From the NCBI RefSeq assembly GCF_001445655.1, contig NZ_LNBE01000004.1, forward strand, positions 3,554,855 through 3,618,854: a stretch of 64,000 bases of DNA, written 5' to 3'. Both the position numbers and the translations under genes were made by a program. The DNA is from Streptomyces roseifaciens. GTDB lineage: Bacteria; Actinomycetota; Actinomycetes; Streptomycetales; Streptomycetaceae. Every line of letters begins with the position of its first letter. Position 1 is the stretch's first letter. Positions 8,849 to 19,620 of this stretch are shown here, one piece after another. The notes below the pieces were generated by a model that ran no database searches, was not told the DNA's origin, and was given only the letters and a program-made list of their open reading frames with translations.

Positions 8849-9085
8849 TCAGCAGCCCCGTTCGATCCTGTCGATGGCGTCCTGCACCATCTCCAGGTAC
8901 TCGACCTCCTCGCAGCGCGGCTTGCTGCCGAGCTCGTAGCGGTCCAGGCAGTCGTCGAGGTCCTGGGTGAGGTCCTCGTCGGGCAGGTCGTCGGCCAGCT
9001 CGGCGCAGACGCGGGCGGCGAAGTCCTCCCGGCCGGCCTCGGCGGATCTCCGGCGCAGGTTTCTGAGGGCGAACACAGACAACAC
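8849..9085 (-). CDS. Small conserved-looking protein, unknown function
   Basis: A 78-residue, Asp/Glu-rich soluble protein starting at GTG. It is predicted to be largely helical (DDLPDEDLTQDLDDCLDRYE, then a VEYLEMVQDAIDRIE helix) with three cysteines. There is no signal peptide or membrane helix. I do not recognise a family. It sits 106 bp upstream of glmS on the same strand and is divergent from coaA. Codon use fits its neighbours. It could be co-transcribed with glmS-acpS, though glmS also appears to have its own -10 element. Confidence 0.65.
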   Translation of the reverse strand: MLSVFALRNLRRRSAEAGREDFAARVCAELADDLPDEDLTQDLDDCLDRYELGSKPRCEEVEYLEMVQDAIDRIERGC

Positions 9086-9155
9086 GGCATCCCTACGTGA
9101 TGCGGCCGCGTGGTGGGGGGGCGTGCGCGTGCGGCCCGCGAGCGGAACGTATTGC

Positions 9156-9167
9156 CTGACCGGTCAG
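9156..9167. promoter_or_regulatory. Perfect 12-bp palindrome, possible TetR-type operator
   Basis: CTGACCGGTCAG is perfectly self-complementary and lies in the divergent intergenic region between the 78-residue gene and coaA. TetR-family operators often look like this. No TetR gene is present in the window. Confidence 0.35.
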
Positions 9168-9303
9168 TAGGTACAGAGGTCTGTGAAAGTTCACCCACCG
9201 TTGCGCCCCGTTACCCGCCGTACGAGTCACCCAAATCCCACGAGAACACCCGCTCCCGCCACCCGGAAGTGAGCTCCGGGCGCGACCCGCGCACAATGGG
9301 CCC

Positions 9304-10296
9304 GTGCCGACGACCACAGACCAGCCGCCGCAGCGCCGCCGCGCGGACTCGTCCCCGTACGTGGACCTGACCCGCGCCGAGTGGAGCGCCCTGCGGGAGA
9401 ACACCCCGCTGCCGCTGACAGCCGACGAGGTCGAGCGGCTGCGCGGCCTCGGGGACGTCATCGACCTGGACGAGGTGCGGGAGGTCTACCTGCCGCTGTC
9501 CCGGCTGCTGCACCTGTACGTGGAGGCCACCAGCCAGTTGCGGGGCACGCTGAACACCTTCCTGGGCGACGTGGGCCACGGGCACGGCTCCCAGCCCGGC
9601 ACGCCCTTCGTCATAGGCGTCGCGGGCAGCGTGGCGGTCGGCAAGTCGACCACCGCGCGCCTCCTGCAGGCGCTGCTGGCCCGCTGGCCCGAGCACCCGC
9701 GCGTGGAGCTGGTCACCACGGACGGCTTCCTGCTGCCCAACGCCGAGCTGCAGAGCCGCGGCCTGATGTCGCGGAAAGGTTTCCCCGAGTCCTACGACCG
9801 GCGCGCCCTGACCCGCTTCGTCGCCGATGTGAAGGCGGGCAAGGACGAGGTCTCGGCCCCCGTCTACTCCCACCTGATCTACGACATCGTGCCCGGCGAG
9901 AAGCTGACCGTGCACCGCCCCGACATCCTGATCATCGAGGGCCTCAACGTCCTCCAGCCGGCCCTGCCCGGCAAGGACGGCCGCACCCGCGTCGGACTCG
10001 CCGACTTCTTCGACTTCAGCGTGTACGTGGACGCGCGCGCGGAGGACATCGAGCGCTGGTACTACGAGCGCTTCAAGAAGCTGCGCGCGACGGCCTTCAC
10101 CGACCCCGACTCCTACTTCCGGCGCTACACCCAGGTCTCCGAGGAGGAGGCCCTGGACTACGCGCGCCGCAACTGGCGCACCATCAACAAGCCCAACCTG
10201 CTGGAGAACGTGGCCCCCACGCGCGGCCGGTCGAACCTGATCCTGCGCAAGGGCCCGGACCACAAGGTGCAGCGGCTGTCGCTGCGCAAGCTCTGA
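9304..10296 (+). CDS. coaA: Pantothenate kinase, type I
   Basis: A 330-residue enzyme phosphorylating pantothenate with ATP, the committed and usually feedback-inhibited step of CoA biosynthesis. The P-loop is [13 protein letters not shown] (residues 105-117), followed by TTDGFLLPN, the substrate-binding SHLIYDIV and the strand ending IIEGLNVLQ, all typical of the bacterial P-loop CoaA family. Translation starts at GTG. No Shine-Dalgarno is visible, but CACAAT at 9292-9297 is a possible -10 ending 6 nt before the start, so it may be leaderless. It converges on glmM across a bidirectional terminator. Confidence 0.97.
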   Translation: MPTTTDQPPQRRRADSSPYVDLTRAEWSALRENTPLPLTADEVERLRGLGDVIDLDEVREVYLPLSRLLHLYVEATSQLRGTLNTFLGDVGHGHGSQPGTPFVIGVAGSVAVGKSTTARLLQALLARWPEHPRVELVTTDGFLLPNAELQSRGLMSRKGFPESYDRRALTRFVADVKAGKDEVSAPVYSHLIYDIVPGEKLTVHRPDILIIEGLNVLQPALPGKDGRTRVGLADFFDFSVYVDARAEDIERWYYERFKKLRATAFTDPDSYFRRYTQVSEEEALDYARRNWRTINKPNLLENVAPTRGRSNLILRKGPDHKVQRLSLRKL

Positions 10297-10318
10297 CGCC
10301 GGCCCCCGCGCAACGCAC

Positions 10319-10354
10319 GCCGCCCCGCCCGGAAGCGGTTCCGGGCGGGGCGGC
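10319..10354. terminator. Bidirectional terminator between coaA and glmM
   Basis: A perfect 16-bp GC-rich stem (10319-10334 with 10339-10354) with the 4-nt loop GCGG, between the convergent stops of coaA (10296) and glmM (10388). Confidence 0.85.
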
Positions 10355-10387
10355 GGAGGCGTACGGCAGCGGGGCCGCGAAGGGCTG

Positions 10388-11746
10388 CTAGCCCAGGGCC
10401 GACTTGACCGCGTCGGCGAGGCGCTGGGCCACGGTGCGCGCCTGCTCGATGTCGGCGGCCTCCACCATCACGCGCACGAGCGGCTCCGTGCCGGACGAGC
10501 GCAGCAGCACGCGGCCGGTGGAGCCCAGCTGCGCCTCGGCGTCGGCGACGGCCGCGGCGAGCTCCTCGGAGGAGTTCACACGGGTCTTGTCGACGTCGCG
10601 GACGTTGATGAGGATCTGCGGCAGGCGCTCCATAACGGCGGCCAGGTCCGCGAGGGAGCGGCCCGTGGCGGCGACGCGGGCGGCCAGCATCAGGCCGGTC
10701 AGGGTGCCGTCGCCGGTCGTGGCGTGGTCGAGGACGATGACGTGCCCGGACTGCTCGCCGCCGAGGGCGAAGCCGTGCGCCTTCATCTCCTCCAGGACGT
10801 AGCGGTCGCCGACGGCCGTCTGGACCAGCTCGACGCCCTCGCGCTCCATGGCCAGCTTGAAGCCCAGGTTGGACATGACGGTCGCGACGACGGTGTTCTT
10901 GCGCAGCGAGCCGGCCTCGCGCATGGCGAGGGCCAGGACGGCGAGGATCTGGTCGCCGTCGACCTCGTTGCCCTTGTGGTCCACGGCCAGGCAGCGGTCG
11001 GCGTCGCCGTCGTGCGCCACGCCCAGGTCGGCGCCGTGCTCGACGACGGCGGCACGCAGCTTGTCCAGGTGCGTGGAGCCGCACTCGTGGTTGATGTTGA
11101 GGCCGTCGGGCTCGGTGCCGATCGTGATGACCTCGGCACCGGCGCGGGCGAACGCCTCCGGGGAGACGCGGGCCGCGGCGCCGTGGGCGCCGTCGATGAC
11201 GACCTTCAGCCCGTCCATGCGGTTGGGGAGGACGCCGATCAGGTGCGCGACGTAGTTGTCGAAGCCCTGGTCGTATTCGCGGACGCGGCCGACGCCGGCA
11301 CCGGTGGGACGGTCCCAGGGCTCGCCGGAGGCGTGCGCCCGGTAGGTCTGCTCGATGCGGTCCTCGAGCTCGTCGGCGAGCTTGTGGCCGCCGCGGGCGA
11401 AGAACTTGATGCCGTTGTCGGGCATGGCGTTGTGGCTCGCGGAGAGCATCACGCCGAGGTCGGCGCCGAGGGCGCCCGTCAGGTAGGCGACGGCGGGCGT
11501 GGGCAGCACGCCCACCCGCAGCACGTCGACGCCGGCGCTGGCCAGGCCGGCCACGACGGCGGCCTCCAGGAACTCCCCGGACGCGCGCGGGTCACGGCCC
11601 ACGACGGCCACCGGGCGGTGGCCCTCGAACGTCCCCGCCTCGGCGAGCACGTGCGCCGCAGCGACCGACAGGCCGAGTGCGAGCTCGGCCGTCAGATCGG
11701 CGTTGGCGACGCCGCGCACACCGTCCGTACCGAAGAGTCGTCCCAC
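10388..11746 (-). CDS. glmM: Phosphoglucosamine mutase
   Basis: A 452-residue enzyme that converts glucosamine-6-phosphate to glucosamine-1-phosphate, the step after GlmS on the way to UDP-GlcNAc for peptidoglycan. It starts [12 protein letters not shown]. The catalytic phosphoserine loop is [13 protein letters not shown], the Mg site DGDADR, the sugar-binding loop EQSGH, and the phosphate-binding motif [14 protein letters not shown] lies near the end. The GTG at 11746 is chosen because GGAGG lies 8 nt upstream and the length then matches the family. Position just downstream of rplM-rpsI is the usual actinobacterial arrangement; a terminator separates them. Confidence 0.97.
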   Translation of the reverse strand: MGRLFGTDGVRGVANADLTAELALGLSVAAAHVLAEAGTFEGHRPVAVVGRDPRASGEFLEAAVVAGLASAGVDVLRVGVLPTPAVAYLTGALGADLGVMLSASHNAMPDNGIKFFARGGHKLADELEDRIEQTYRAHASGEPWDRPTGAGVGRVREYDQGFDNYVAHLIGVLPNRMDGLKVVIDGAHGAAARVSPEAFARAGAEVITIGTEPDGLNINHECGSTHLDKLRAAVVEHGADLGVAHDGDADRCLAVDHKGNEVDGDQILAVLALAMREAGSLRKNTVVATVMSNLGFKLAMEREGVELVQTAVGDRYVLEEMKAHGFALGGEQSGHVIVLDHATTGDGTLTGLMLAARVAATGRSLADLAAVMERLPQILINVRDVDKTRVNSSEELAAAVADAEAQLGSTGRVLLRSSGTEPLVRVMVEAADIEQARTVAQRLADAVKSALG

Positions 11747-11877
11747 TGGTGTCCTCCGAAAAACGCGCGGATACGGGGCTTGCCTGTGAACGGGCCCCGC
11801 AATCAAAAGTGTCGGGTCCAGAACCGGAACGTTGACTTCAGGTATACGCCGATACGTCCCGGGAGACCGATAGCCGA

Positions 11878-11915
11878 AACGCCCCGGCGGGCACGGAGCG
11901 TGCCGCCGGGGCGTT
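11878..11915 (-). terminator. Terminator of the rplM-rpsI operon
   Basis: AACGCCCCGGCGG and its complement CCGCCGGGGCGTT form a long stem with a single-base bulge and a GAG loop, 27 bases after the rpsI stop. Confidence 0.75.
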
Positions 11916-11941
11916 CGAGCAGAAGCAGCGAAGCCGCGTGA

Positions 11942-12451
11942 TTAGCGCTTGCTGTACTGCGGGGCCTTGCGGGCCTTCTTGAGACCGGCCTTCTTGCGCT
12001 CGACCGCACGGTCGTCGCGGCTCAGGAAGCCGGCCTTCTTCAGCGGGCCGCGGTTGTTGTCCACGTCCGCCTCGTTCAGCGCGCGGGCCACGCCGAGGCG
12101 CAGGGCGCCGGCCTGGCCGGAAACGCCGCCACCCGAGATGCGGGCGATGACGTCGTAGCGGTCGTCGAGCTCGAGCACCTTGAAGGGCTCGTTGACTTCC
12201 TGCTGGTGCACCTTGTTGGGGAAGTAGTCCTCAAGGGTGCGGCCGTTGATCTTCCACTTGCCGGAGCCCGGAACGATCCGGACGCGGGCAATGGCGTTCT
12301 TGCGACGGCCCAGGCCGGCAGCCGGCTGCGGGTCGCCGAAGCGGGACGCGAGGGACTCGGAGGTGTACTCCGACTCAACGACCTCGGTCTCGGTGGTGTA
12401 CTCCTCGACGCCCTCGGTCTCAAGGGGGGTCTCGGCGGTGGTCTCAGCCAC
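11942..12451 (-). CDS. rpsI: 30S ribosomal protein S9 (uS9)
   Basis: A 169-residue small-subunit head protein whose basic C-terminal tail reaches the P-site tRNA. The conserved core begins near residue 45 ([14 protein letters not shown]) and the tail ends in KAPQYSKR, with the invariant terminal Lys-Arg. The first 40 residues are an acidic Thr/Glu-rich extension characteristic of streptomycete S9. The GTG start at 12451 has GAGGAG upstream. It is the second gene of the rplM-rpsI operon. Confidence 0.98.
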   Translation of the reverse strand: MAETTAETPLETEGVEEYTTETEVVESEYTSESLASRFGDPQPAAGLGRRKNAIARVRIVPGSGKWKINGRTLEDYFPNKVHQQEVNEPFKVLELDDRYDVIARISGGGVSGQAGALRLGVARALNEADVDNNRGPLKKAGFLSRDDRAVERKKAGLKKARKAPQYSKR

Positions 12452-12497
12452 GATTCTCCTCAGATGCTTTCTGTCTGGTTCGGCGGTGTGGCCGGGA

Positions 12498-12944
12498 CTA
12501 GCCCTGCTTGACCTGGGTGATCTCAAACGGGACCGGCTGCTGGGCGGCGTGCGGGTGCTCGCTGCCCGAGTACACCTTCAGCTTCGAGAGCATCTGACGG
12601 CCCAGGGAGTTCTTGGGAACCATGCCCTTGATGGCCTTCTCGACGGCCTTCTCCGGGTTCTTGTCGAGCAGCTCGTCGTAACGAACCGAACGCAGACCGC
12701 CCGGGAAGCCCGAGTGGCGGTAGGCCATCTTCTGGGTCTTCTTGTTGCCGGACAGGTGAACCTTGTCGGCGTTGATGATGATGACGAAGTCACCCATGTC
12801 CATGTGCGGCGCATACACGGGCTTGTGCTTGCCGCGCAGGAGGTTGGCGGCCTGAGAGGCCAGACGGCCCAGGACGACGTCCTGCGCGTCGATGATGTGC
12901 CACTGGCGCTGGACATCGCCGGGCTTGGGGCTGAACGTACGCAC
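12498..12944 (-). CDS. rplM: 50S ribosomal protein L13 (uL13)
   Basis: A 148-residue early-assembly protein of the large subunit. The full-length family core is visible ([55 protein letters not shown]). It starts at GTG. It is the first gene of the operon with rpsI, 46 bp apart, read from the promoter at 13156-13185 through a leader of about 200 nt. Confidence 0.98.
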   Translation of the reverse strand: MRTFSPKPGDVQRQWHIIDAQDVVLGRLASQAANLLRGKHKPVYAPHMDMGDFVIIINADKVHLSGNKKTQKMAYRHSGFPGGLRSVRYDELLDKNPEKAVEKAIKGMVPKNSLGRQMLSKLKVYSGSEHPHAAQQPVPFEITQVKQG

Positions 12945-13155
12945 GGTCGTAGCCTTCGCTTCTTCGAGTGGGGTATCCCCCAGCTCGTTAAGAGCTAGGG
13001 GAAGGGTCCTGACACGGCCCGCCGGAGGCGGCTGCCTGCGAGGGACGCACTCCGGGGACGCAACCCGGGTGCATGCCGCTGGCGGCCACTCTGGTGGGCA
13101 AGCGTAAGGGCCCCTCGCGTGAGAACGACCAAGCCAATACGCATAACGAACTCGT

Positions 13156-13185
13156 AGAGTACCGGGCGCCCACCGGCGGGGTCAA
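13156..13185 (-). promoter_or_regulatory. Promoter of rplM-rpsI
   Basis: The -35 TTGACC (13180-13185), 18-bp spacer and -10 TACTCT (13156-13161) match the principal-sigma consensus (TTGAC / TANNNT). It gives a leader of about 200 nt before rplM. Confidence 0.75.
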
Positions 13186-13228
13186 AACACATGGTCTCAC
13201 CGGCGCCGGGGCGCGGCCACCCGGCCCA

Positions 13229-14848
<1,620 letters not shown>

Positions 14849-14876
14849 GGGCGGGATTCTCCCTGCTCGCCGAGGG

Positions 14877-14906
14877 GGCGACCAACCCGTTTTCGCGGTT
14901 TACGAT
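14877..14906 (+). promoter_or_regulatory. Candidate promoter giving a leaderless mRNA
   Basis: TACGAT (14901-14906) is a good -10, and GGCGAC or GCGACC 17-18 bp upstream keeps the GAC core of a -35. The -10 ends 7 nt before the ATG at 14914, so the ATG at 14905, which lies inside the -10, is unlikely to be the start. Confidence 0.5.
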
Positions 14907-14913
14907 GCACGCC

Positions 14914-15996
14914 ATGAGTTTTGGGCAGGCAGGGCCGTACGGGCCCCCGGGGGATCCGCAGCAGCCGCACCAGCAGCCGGGTCCGCCCCCGGGGCCGCCG
15001 CCGATGCCGCCGGCCGGGCAGTTCGGGCCGCCGCCGGACCTGTCGCCGCAGCCCCAGCAGCCCCAGCAGCCCGCGGCGCCGCAGCCCCTGCCTCAGCAGG
15101 CGCAGCCGCAGACTCAGCCGGTGCCCCAGCAGCCCGTGCCGCCCGCACCGCCCGCACCGTGGGCCTCCGCCCCCGGCCAGGCCTCGCAGACCCCCGACTG
15201 GGACGCCCTCGCCGACACCACCGCGGCCCGCGGCCGGCGCCGCAAGTGGCTGCTGATCGGTGGCGGCGCGCTGGCCACGGTCGCCGTCGCCGGCACCGTG
15301 GCGGCCCTCGTCGTCGGTTCGCACAAGGGCGGCAAGTCCGCCTCCGGCCTGCCGTCGCCGCAGAAGCTGCCGAGCTCCTCCGGCTCGCCCGAGCCGTCGT
15401 TCTCGCAGGTCGCGCCGCCGCCTCCGCCCAATCCCCGCGACTTCATAGCCAGCGCGGAAAAGGACAAGGCGCCGCTCAGCACGAAGACGCTCTTCCCGCA
15501 CAGCAAGCCCTCCCTCGACAAGCGCAAGTACGACCGCGTCGACACGGCCACGACCGAGGACTGCGCCTCGGCGACGCAGGGCGGCCTCGGCTCCGTCCTC
15601 GCCGACAACGGCTGCCGGAAGGTGATGCGGGCGACGTACAAGCGGGACGGGGTGGCGGTGACGGTCGGCGTGGCCGTCTTCGACACGAAGGCCGCGGCCG
15701 ACAAGGCCAAGGAGCAGTCCACCGGGAACATCGCCTCCCTGCCGGGCGACGGCCCCGCCTTCTGCCGGGCCACGGCCTGCCGCCTGACCGCCAATGCGGA
15801 GGGGCGCTACGCGTACTTCACCGTGGCCGGCTACCTGAACGGCAAGGCCGTCCCCGACGACGACAAGGACGCCCTGCAGGCGGGCCGCGACGTGGCGGGC
15901 TACACGTTCCGCCGCATCATGGCCCGCGCAAACTCCCAGGCAGCAGCATCAGTGGCCTCGGCCACCCCGTCCCCGGGCAACAAGAAGGAGGCGTAG
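14914..15996 (+). CDS. Proline-rich single-pass membrane protein, unknown
   Basis: A 360-residue protein. Residues 1-95 are a Pro/Gln/Gly-rich disordered cytoplasmic segment. A basic RGRRRK precedes one transmembrane helix (about 113-135: WLLIGGGALATVAVAGTVAALVV). After a Ser/Pro linker comes an extracellular domain of about 190 residues with four cysteines, likely paired (DCASAT, NGCRKVM, FCRATACRL). This layout is common among actinobacterial membrane proteins of unknown function. The start is set by the -10 element just upstream. It is divergent from the ABC-F gene. No specific function can be assigned. Confidence 0.8.
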   Translation: MSFGQAGPYGPPGDPQQPHQQPGPPPGPPPMPPAGQFGPPPDLSPQPQQPQQPAAPQPLPQQAQPQTQPVPQQPVPPAPPAPWASAPGQASQTPDWDALADTTAARGRRRKWLLIGGGALATVAVAGTVAALVVGSHKGGKSASGLPSPQKLPSSSGSPEPSFSQVAPPPPPNPRDFIASAEKDKAPLSTKTLFPHSKPSLDKRKYDRVDTATTEDCASATQGGLGSVLADNGCRKVMRATYKRDGVAVTVGVAVFDTKAAADKAKEQSTGNIASLPGDGPAFCRATACRLTANAEGRYAYFTVAGYLNGKAVPDDDKDALQAGRDVAGYTFRRIMARANSQAAASVASATPSPGNKKEA

Positions 15997-16267
15997 GCGG
16001 GGCGCCGGACCGGCAGCGCCGGCAAGCCCTGCCCCACGCAGCGCCGCCCGGGCCGGCAGGCCCCGGTGGCGCCGACGGGCGCTGCACTGCTCTCTGCCGC
16101 AGGCAGAAACCCCCGCCGCAACGGCGCCCAGCCCCCACCGGACAGCCCGGCGGTGCCGAACCCACCCGAGGCCGTACGGCACCGCCGGACACCACCATCG
16201 TGGCCGCGCACCGCCGCGGCGGATTCAAGGGCGCGAGCACACCCTCAACCGCCCGGGCCGGCACACG

Positions 16268-17098
16268 TCACCCGCCGTCGCCACCGTCCCCCGCCTCCCC
16301 GCCCTCCCCCACCGCCATCGGCGAGGAGGGCGGCGGCACGGTCGGGGCCTTTTGTTCCGCGCGTTCGAGTTTGGCGATCTGGGCGTCGACGAGTTCGGGC
16401 GGGATCTCGACGTCCTCGGGGTCGGACAGGCTGGTGGCGAAGAACATCGCGAGCGTGGCGCCCGAGCGCACGACCGTGATCAGGCTCGGCGCCCGCTCCG
16501 CCGCGTTCTCCAGCCGGTAGGCCACCGCCTCGTCCCCCAGCCGGGGCGCCGTGAGCGTCCGGACCGCCCGGAACTCCTGGGGTTCGCCCTCCCCGGTGCG
16601 CATGCGGAAGCCGCCCGCGCAGCCGGCCGCGGCGGACCGCAGCCCGTCGAGGGTGGAGAGGGCGCCGTCGCCGCGGTAGGTGGAGACGCGGATCATTCCC
16701 ATGAGGCCCTCGAAGTCGAGGTCCTCGCCGGCCTTGGCGAAGGTGTTGACGACGGACGCGGCCGGCGCGGGCCGGGGCCGGGAGCCGAGGGCCTCGACGA
16801 GGGGCCGGCAGGAGGCGTCGTCGGCGACGGGCCGCCCGCCGCCGGCCGCCCAGCTGCTCGCGCGCTCGATCTGGAAGCCGGGGACCTCGCGCGGCCCCAG
16901 CTCGACATGTCTGAGCTGGGAGGAGCTCAGTATCCGTACGGCACCGCGCGTGTCCTTGGCCTCGCCGCGTCCGCCGCCGCGGCCGCCTCCTCCGCCGGAG
17001 CCGCCGTTGCCGTCGAGTCCGCCGTCGCCGCCACTGCCGCCGCATCCCGCCGTCAGCCCGAGGGCCACGACCGCGGAGACCGCCACCATCGCCTTCAC
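16268..17098 (-). CDS. Putative lipoprotein, unknown function
   Basis: A 276-residue exported lipoprotein. A GTG start with GGGAGG upstream gives a signal peptide with the lipobox LTAGC (Cys19). A Gly/Ser/Arg-rich spacer of about 35 residues follows, then a globular domain with ILSSSQLRHVELGPREVPGF, several cysteines and the segment VVRSGATLAMFFATSL. The sequence resembles the sensor-like lipoprotein domains common in streptomycetes, but I cannot name a family. It converges with the proline-rich membrane protein gene across 271 bp in which I see no gene. Confidence 0.8.
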   Translation of the reverse strand: MKAMVAVSAVVALGLTAGCGGSGGDGGLDGNGGSGGGGGRGGGRGEAKDTRGAVRILSSSQLRHVELGPREVPGFQIERASSWAAGGGRPVADDASCRPLVEALGSRPRPAPAASVVNTFAKAGEDLDFEGLMGMIRVSTYRGDGALSTLDGLRSAAAGCAGGFRMRTGEGEPQEFRAVRTLTAPRLGDEAVAYRLENAAERAPSLITVVRSGATLAMFFATSLSDPEDVEIPPELVDAQIAKLERAEQKAPTVPPPSSPMAVGEGGEAGDGGDGG

Positions 17099-17187
17099 AG
17101 GGCACAGCCTCCCAGCGCCTGCGGGGTCCGTCCCCGCGCCACGCCCGGCCACCCGGTTACCCTCTGGACTGCCGTTCGACGCTCCGC

Positions 17188-17218
17188 TTGACGGAAGCAT
17201 CGCGACTGCCCCTACAGT
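17188..17218 (+). promoter_or_regulatory. Candidate promoter of the glycosyltransferase pair
   Basis: TTGACG (17188-17193) and TACAGT (17213-17218) are separated by 19 bp, slightly long but with good hexamers, about 50 bp before the first glycosyltransferase ATG. Confidence 0.45.
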
Positions 17219-17276
17219 TCGCTCGCCCGAACAAACGGGCGGACTCCACACGCGGACGGAGAGGGGGCCCACGCTC

Positions 17277-19472
17277 ATGAAGATCGCCTTCCTGATCCAC
17301 AACGCCTACGGCATCGGCGGCACGATCCGCGCCACCGGCAACCTCGCGAGCGCCCTCGCCGCCCGCCACGACGTCGAGATCGTCTCCGTCTACCGCGGCG
17401 CGGACGCCCCGAAGCTCCCCGCCGACCGCCGCGTACGGCTCACCTCGCTGATCGACATCCGCAAGGACGCCCCCGGCTCGGAGGCGGACAACGAGCTGCA
17501 GCAGCAGCCCAGCGCCCTCCTCCCGGCGCGCGAGCGCGACGTCAAGGCCTTCACCCGCCTCGCCGACCTGCGCGTCGCCCAGTATCTGGAGGCCACGGAC
17601 GCCGACGTCGTCGTCGCCACCCGCCCCGGCCTCCTCGTCCACCTCACCCGCCTCGCCACCGACCGCACCTTCCTGCGCATCGGCCAGGAACACCTCATCC
17701 ACGGCGGCCACCACCCGGAGGTCCGCGCCGCCCAGGACGCCGCGATCCCGCTGCTGGACGCCCACACCACCGTCTCCGAGGCGGACGCCGCGACCCACCG
17801 CGAGATGCTGCCGGAGGCCGGCACGCACATCGCGGCACTGCCCAACGGCGTCTCGGCCGCCGACGTCGAGCCCTCCGACGGCGCCGCCAAGCTCGTCGTG
17901 GCCGCCGGCCGCCTCATCCCCGTCAAGCGCTACGACCTCCTGGTCGACGCCTTCGCCAAGGTCGTCGCCGAGCGCCCCGACTGGCGCCTGCGCATCTACG
18001 GCCGCGGCCCCGAGCGCGCGGCACTGCGCGCCCGCATCGACGAGCTCGGCCTCGCCGAGAACATCGCGCTCATGGGCCCGCACTCGCCCATCGAGACCGA
18101 GTGGGCCAAGGGCTCCATCGCCGCCGTCACCTCCGACTTCGAGTCCTTCGGCATGACGATCGTGGAAGCCATGCACTGCGGCGTCCCCGTCGTCGCCACC
18201 GACTGCCCGCAGGGCCCCCGCGAGATCATCGAGGACGGCGTGGACGGCCTCCTCGTCCCGCCCGGCGACGCCGACGCCGTGGCCGAGGGCCTCCTCAGGC
18301 TCATCGACGACGAGGAGCTGCGCCGCTCCATGGGCCGGGCCGCCCGCGTCTCGGCCCTGCGCTACGCCCCCGCCCGGATCGCCGAACGCTTCGAGGAGAT
18401 CGTCCGCGCGGTCCGCCCGGAGCTGCTGCCGCCGGAGACCGCGGCGGCACCTGCCACGGCACCCGCACCCGCCGCGGCCCCCGCATCCGCCCCCGCCACC
18501 CTGCGCCGCACCGCAGCCCGCCTCGTACGGCCCCTGCGCCGCAAGGCCGCCGAGGCCCTCCGGCCCGCCCGCCCCGCGACCGCCGCGGAGCAGCCCGCCC
18601 CGCCGCCCGCACCCCTGAAACCGCTGCGCCCGCGCGCCTCCGCCCGCGCCACGCCCGACGGCGGCCTCGCCGTCCGGCTGCCCCGCGCGGGCGTCACGGG
18701 CGAGCGGCTGACGCTCACGGCACGCCTGCGCGGCACCGACGGCACCGGCGAGGGCGAGCGGATCGAGATCCCCCTCACCCGCCCCGCCACCGGCAAGGGC
18801 CCGCTCACCGCCGTCCTCGACCGGCCCGGCACCACCCTCGCCGAGGGCCGCTGGGACTTCTTCGCCGAGCGCGCCGACGACCGCAAGCGCGCCCGCGTAG
18901 CCGCCGACCTCGTCGAACAGGCCCGGCTGCTGACCCTGCCCCTGCGGCAGGAGGAGGACGGCCACGTCACCGCCTGGGTCCCCTACGTCACCGCCGCCGG
19001 CTCGCTGACCCTGCGCACCTGGCGCCGCCGCGCCCACGCCGAGCTCGACGGGATCGCCGTCGGCGAGGACTCCCTCACCGTGACCGCCACCGTGCTCGGC
19101 ACCATCACGCCCCTCGGCCCGGCATCGCGCCTCGCCCTCGTATCGCCCGAGGACGCCGCACACGACGTGGAGATCCCGCTCACCGCCCTCCCCGGGCGGC
19201 GACTGAGCTGCACCGTCCCCTACGGGCTGCTGTTCGCCCGCCGCGGCACCGCCCACGACGTCTGGCGCCTGGAACTGCGCCCCGCCCCCGCGGAACCGCC
19301 CGTCCCGCTCGGCCGTCTCACGGGCGACGGCGTGGACCGCAAACGCACCGACGTGCACCCGGCACGCGACCTGGAACACCCGGTGCGGGGTACCGTCGCC
19401 GTGCGCCCCGTCTTCGACCCGGAGAACGATCTCACCCTTGACGTAAGCGACGTGACTCAAGCCACAATGTAG
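17277..19472 (+). CDS. GT4 glycosyltransferase with C-terminal extension (copy 1)
   Basis: A 731-residue protein. Residues 1-385 are a GT-B, family 4 retaining glycosyltransferase: the glycine loop YGIGGTIRAT near the start, PNGVS, the nucleotide-sugar site AAGRLIPVKRYDLLV, RIYGRGPE, and the EX7E motif in FESFGMTIVEAM. A low-complexity Ala/Pro/Arg linker (about 390-455) leads to a beta-rich domain of about 275 residues that I do not recognise. There are no membrane helices or signal. A run of G (GAGAGGGGG) precedes the ATG. The next gene is a full-length paralogue. The acceptor is unknown; a cell-wall glycopolymer or exopolysaccharide is a reasonable guess. Confidence 0.88.
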   Translation: MKIAFLIHNAYGIGGTIRATGNLASALAARHDVEIVSVYRGADAPKLPADRRVRLTSLIDIRKDAPGSEADNELQQQPSALLPARERDVKAFTRLADLRVAQYLEATDADVVVATRPGLLVHLTRLATDRTFLRIGQEHLIHGGHHPEVRAAQDAAIPLLDAHTTVSEADAATHREMLPEAGTHIAALPNGVSAADVEPSDGAAKLVVAAGRLIPVKRYDLLVDAFAKVVAERPDWRLRIYGRGPERAALRARIDELGLAENIALMGPHSPIETEWAKGSIAAVTSDFESFGMTIVEAMHCGVPVVATDCPQGPREIIEDGVDGLLVPPGDADAVAEGLLRLIDDEELRRSMGRAARVSALRYAPARIAERFEEIVRAVRPELLPPETAAAPATAPAPAAAPASAPATLRRTAARLVRPLRRKAAEALRPARPATAAEQPAPPPAPLKPLRPRASARATPDGGLAVRLPRAGVTGERLTLTARLRGTDGTGEGERIEIPLTRPATGKGPLTAVLDRPGTTLAEGRWDFFAERADDRKRARVAADLVEQARLLTLPLRQEEDGHVTAWVPYVTAAGSLTLRTWRRRAHAELDGIAVGEDSLTVTATVLGTITPLGPASRLALVSPEDAAHDVEIPLTALPGRRLSCTVPYGLLFARRGTAHDVWRLELRPAPAEPPVPLGRLTGDGVDRKRTDVHPARDLEHPVRGTVAVRPVFDPENDLTLDVSDVTQATM

Positions 19473-19620
19473 CCTCGACAGGCAACCGAAATCCCTCCCA
19501 ACGGTCTTAACCGACGGATCGGACCGGACCACCGAAGCATCCGGCCGACAGGGGAGACCCGCACACCCAGGCCTGGGGGAAGGACGGACGCGCCGCCCGT
19601 AGCGCCGCGCACACACCGCC

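Noticed and set aside
15997..16267. Small GC-rich open frames between the convergent genes
   Set aside because: No ribosome-binding sites, no conserved motif and Arg/Pro-rich composition; I see no gene or clear terminator here.
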